This document shows, piece by piece, positions 23,320 through 23,396 of a DNA stretch of 23,396 nt. The position numbers were made by a program, and so were the translations under genes. The notes beneath the pieces were generated by a model. It was not told the DNA's origin. It saw only the letters and a list, made by a program, of their open reading frames with translations, and did not search any database. Origin of the DNA: CAYVZZ01 sp964456185 (GTDB taxonomy: Bacteria > Pseudomonadota > Gammaproteobacteria > Pseudomonadales > Alcanivoracaceae); NCBI GenBank assembly GCA_964456185.1, contig CAYVZZ010000027.1, forward strand, positions 1-23,396, read 5' to 3'. Numbering within the stretch: the stretch's first letter is position 1; every line of letters starts with the position of its first letter.

Positions 23320-23396
23320 TCACTTTTTGAAAAAATCTTCGGCCTCAGCTTCAGCCCTCTTCTTGCGGTATTTTTCCTCTAAGGCTCGCACTTCTG
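23320..23396 (-). CDS. C-terminal end of an unidentified protein (partial)
   Basis: The last 24 codons of a minus-strand gene reach the window edge. They read EVRALEEKYRKKRAEAEAED then FFKK and a TGA at 23320-23322. The sequence is charged and helical, like the end of a coiled coil. It runs past the right edge of the window, so start and function are unseen. The downstream hairpin at 23206-23239 supports a real transcript end. Confidence 0.5.
   Translation of the reverse strand, partial: EVRALEEKYRKKRAEAEAEDFFKK

Noticed and set aside
1..23396. CRISPR arrays, insertion sequences, prophage genes, rRNA
   Set aside because: I looked for regularly spaced repeats, transposase or integrase motifs and rRNA-like sequence and saw none.

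Overview
The window looks like chromosomal DNA of a gammaproteobacterium. The best support is the block leuS-lptE-holA (leucyl-tRNA synthetase, LPS-assembly lipoprotein, DNA polymerase III delta), together with HrpB, an E. coli-type FadH and a CPXCG zinc-ribbon protein. LptE implies an outer membrane with LPS. A marine or halotolerant lifestyle is only hinted at by two genes that resemble ectoine-metabolism enzymes. I cannot name the genus. There is no insertion sequence, integrase, CRISPR array, rRNA or phage gene.

Layout from left to right. The 3' part of a CAT-anticodon tRNA (1-55) is followed by hrpB on the minus strand (101-2542). Next is a degraded toxin-antitoxin locus: an intact StbD/YefM-like antitoxin (2655-2906) followed by only 19 codons of a RelE/StbE-like toxin (2896-2955), which stops against a YdcF/ElyC-like DUF218 gene (2962-3573, minus). 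The housekeeping operon leuS-lptE-holA (3656-7609, plus) has overlapping genes and ends by overlapping a convergent short-chain dehydrogenase. A large DUF748/AsmA-like membrane-anchored protein (8375-10450, minus) is divergent from a DUF4442 hotdog protein (10564-11037, plus).

The middle third is accessory metabolism. An EctB/DoeD-like class III aminotransferase and a DoeA/EutD-like, apparently metal-free M24 hydrolase form a two-gene operon (11117-13535, plus). A MaoC-like hotdog protein (13619-14491, minus) and a complete HepT-MntA (HEPN/MNT, type VII) toxin-antitoxin pair (14598-15325, minus) follow. Then comes a minus-strand run read in the order fadH, metal-dependent amidohydrolase, aldehyde dehydrogenase (20122 down to 15407). 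It is divergent from a TetR regulator (20199-20819). The intergenic region between them carries a good sigma70-type promoter overlapped by two operator-like repeats.

The right end has a CPXCG cysteine-rich protein (20920-21108), a hairpin between convergent genes, a CLC anion transporter with two CBS domains (21165-23024, minus), a terminator-like hairpin, and the last 24 codons of an unidentified minus-strand gene running off the edge.

The aminotransferase, M24 hydrolase, amidohydrolase and aldehyde dehydrogenase could together break down a cyclic or amide-bonded nitrogen compound: ring or amide opening, deamination to a semialdehyde, then oxidation to an acid. This is inference; the substrate cannot be read from the sequence. 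The EctB/DoeA-like pair lacks ectA, ectC and doeB nearby. I do not see a clearly new defence or mobile system. The best leads are that orphan catabolic set, the TetR-controlled fadH operon, the two toxin-antitoxin loci (one decayed, one intact), a LeuRS without the leucine-specific insert, and a CLC protein with unusual selectivity and proton-path residues.
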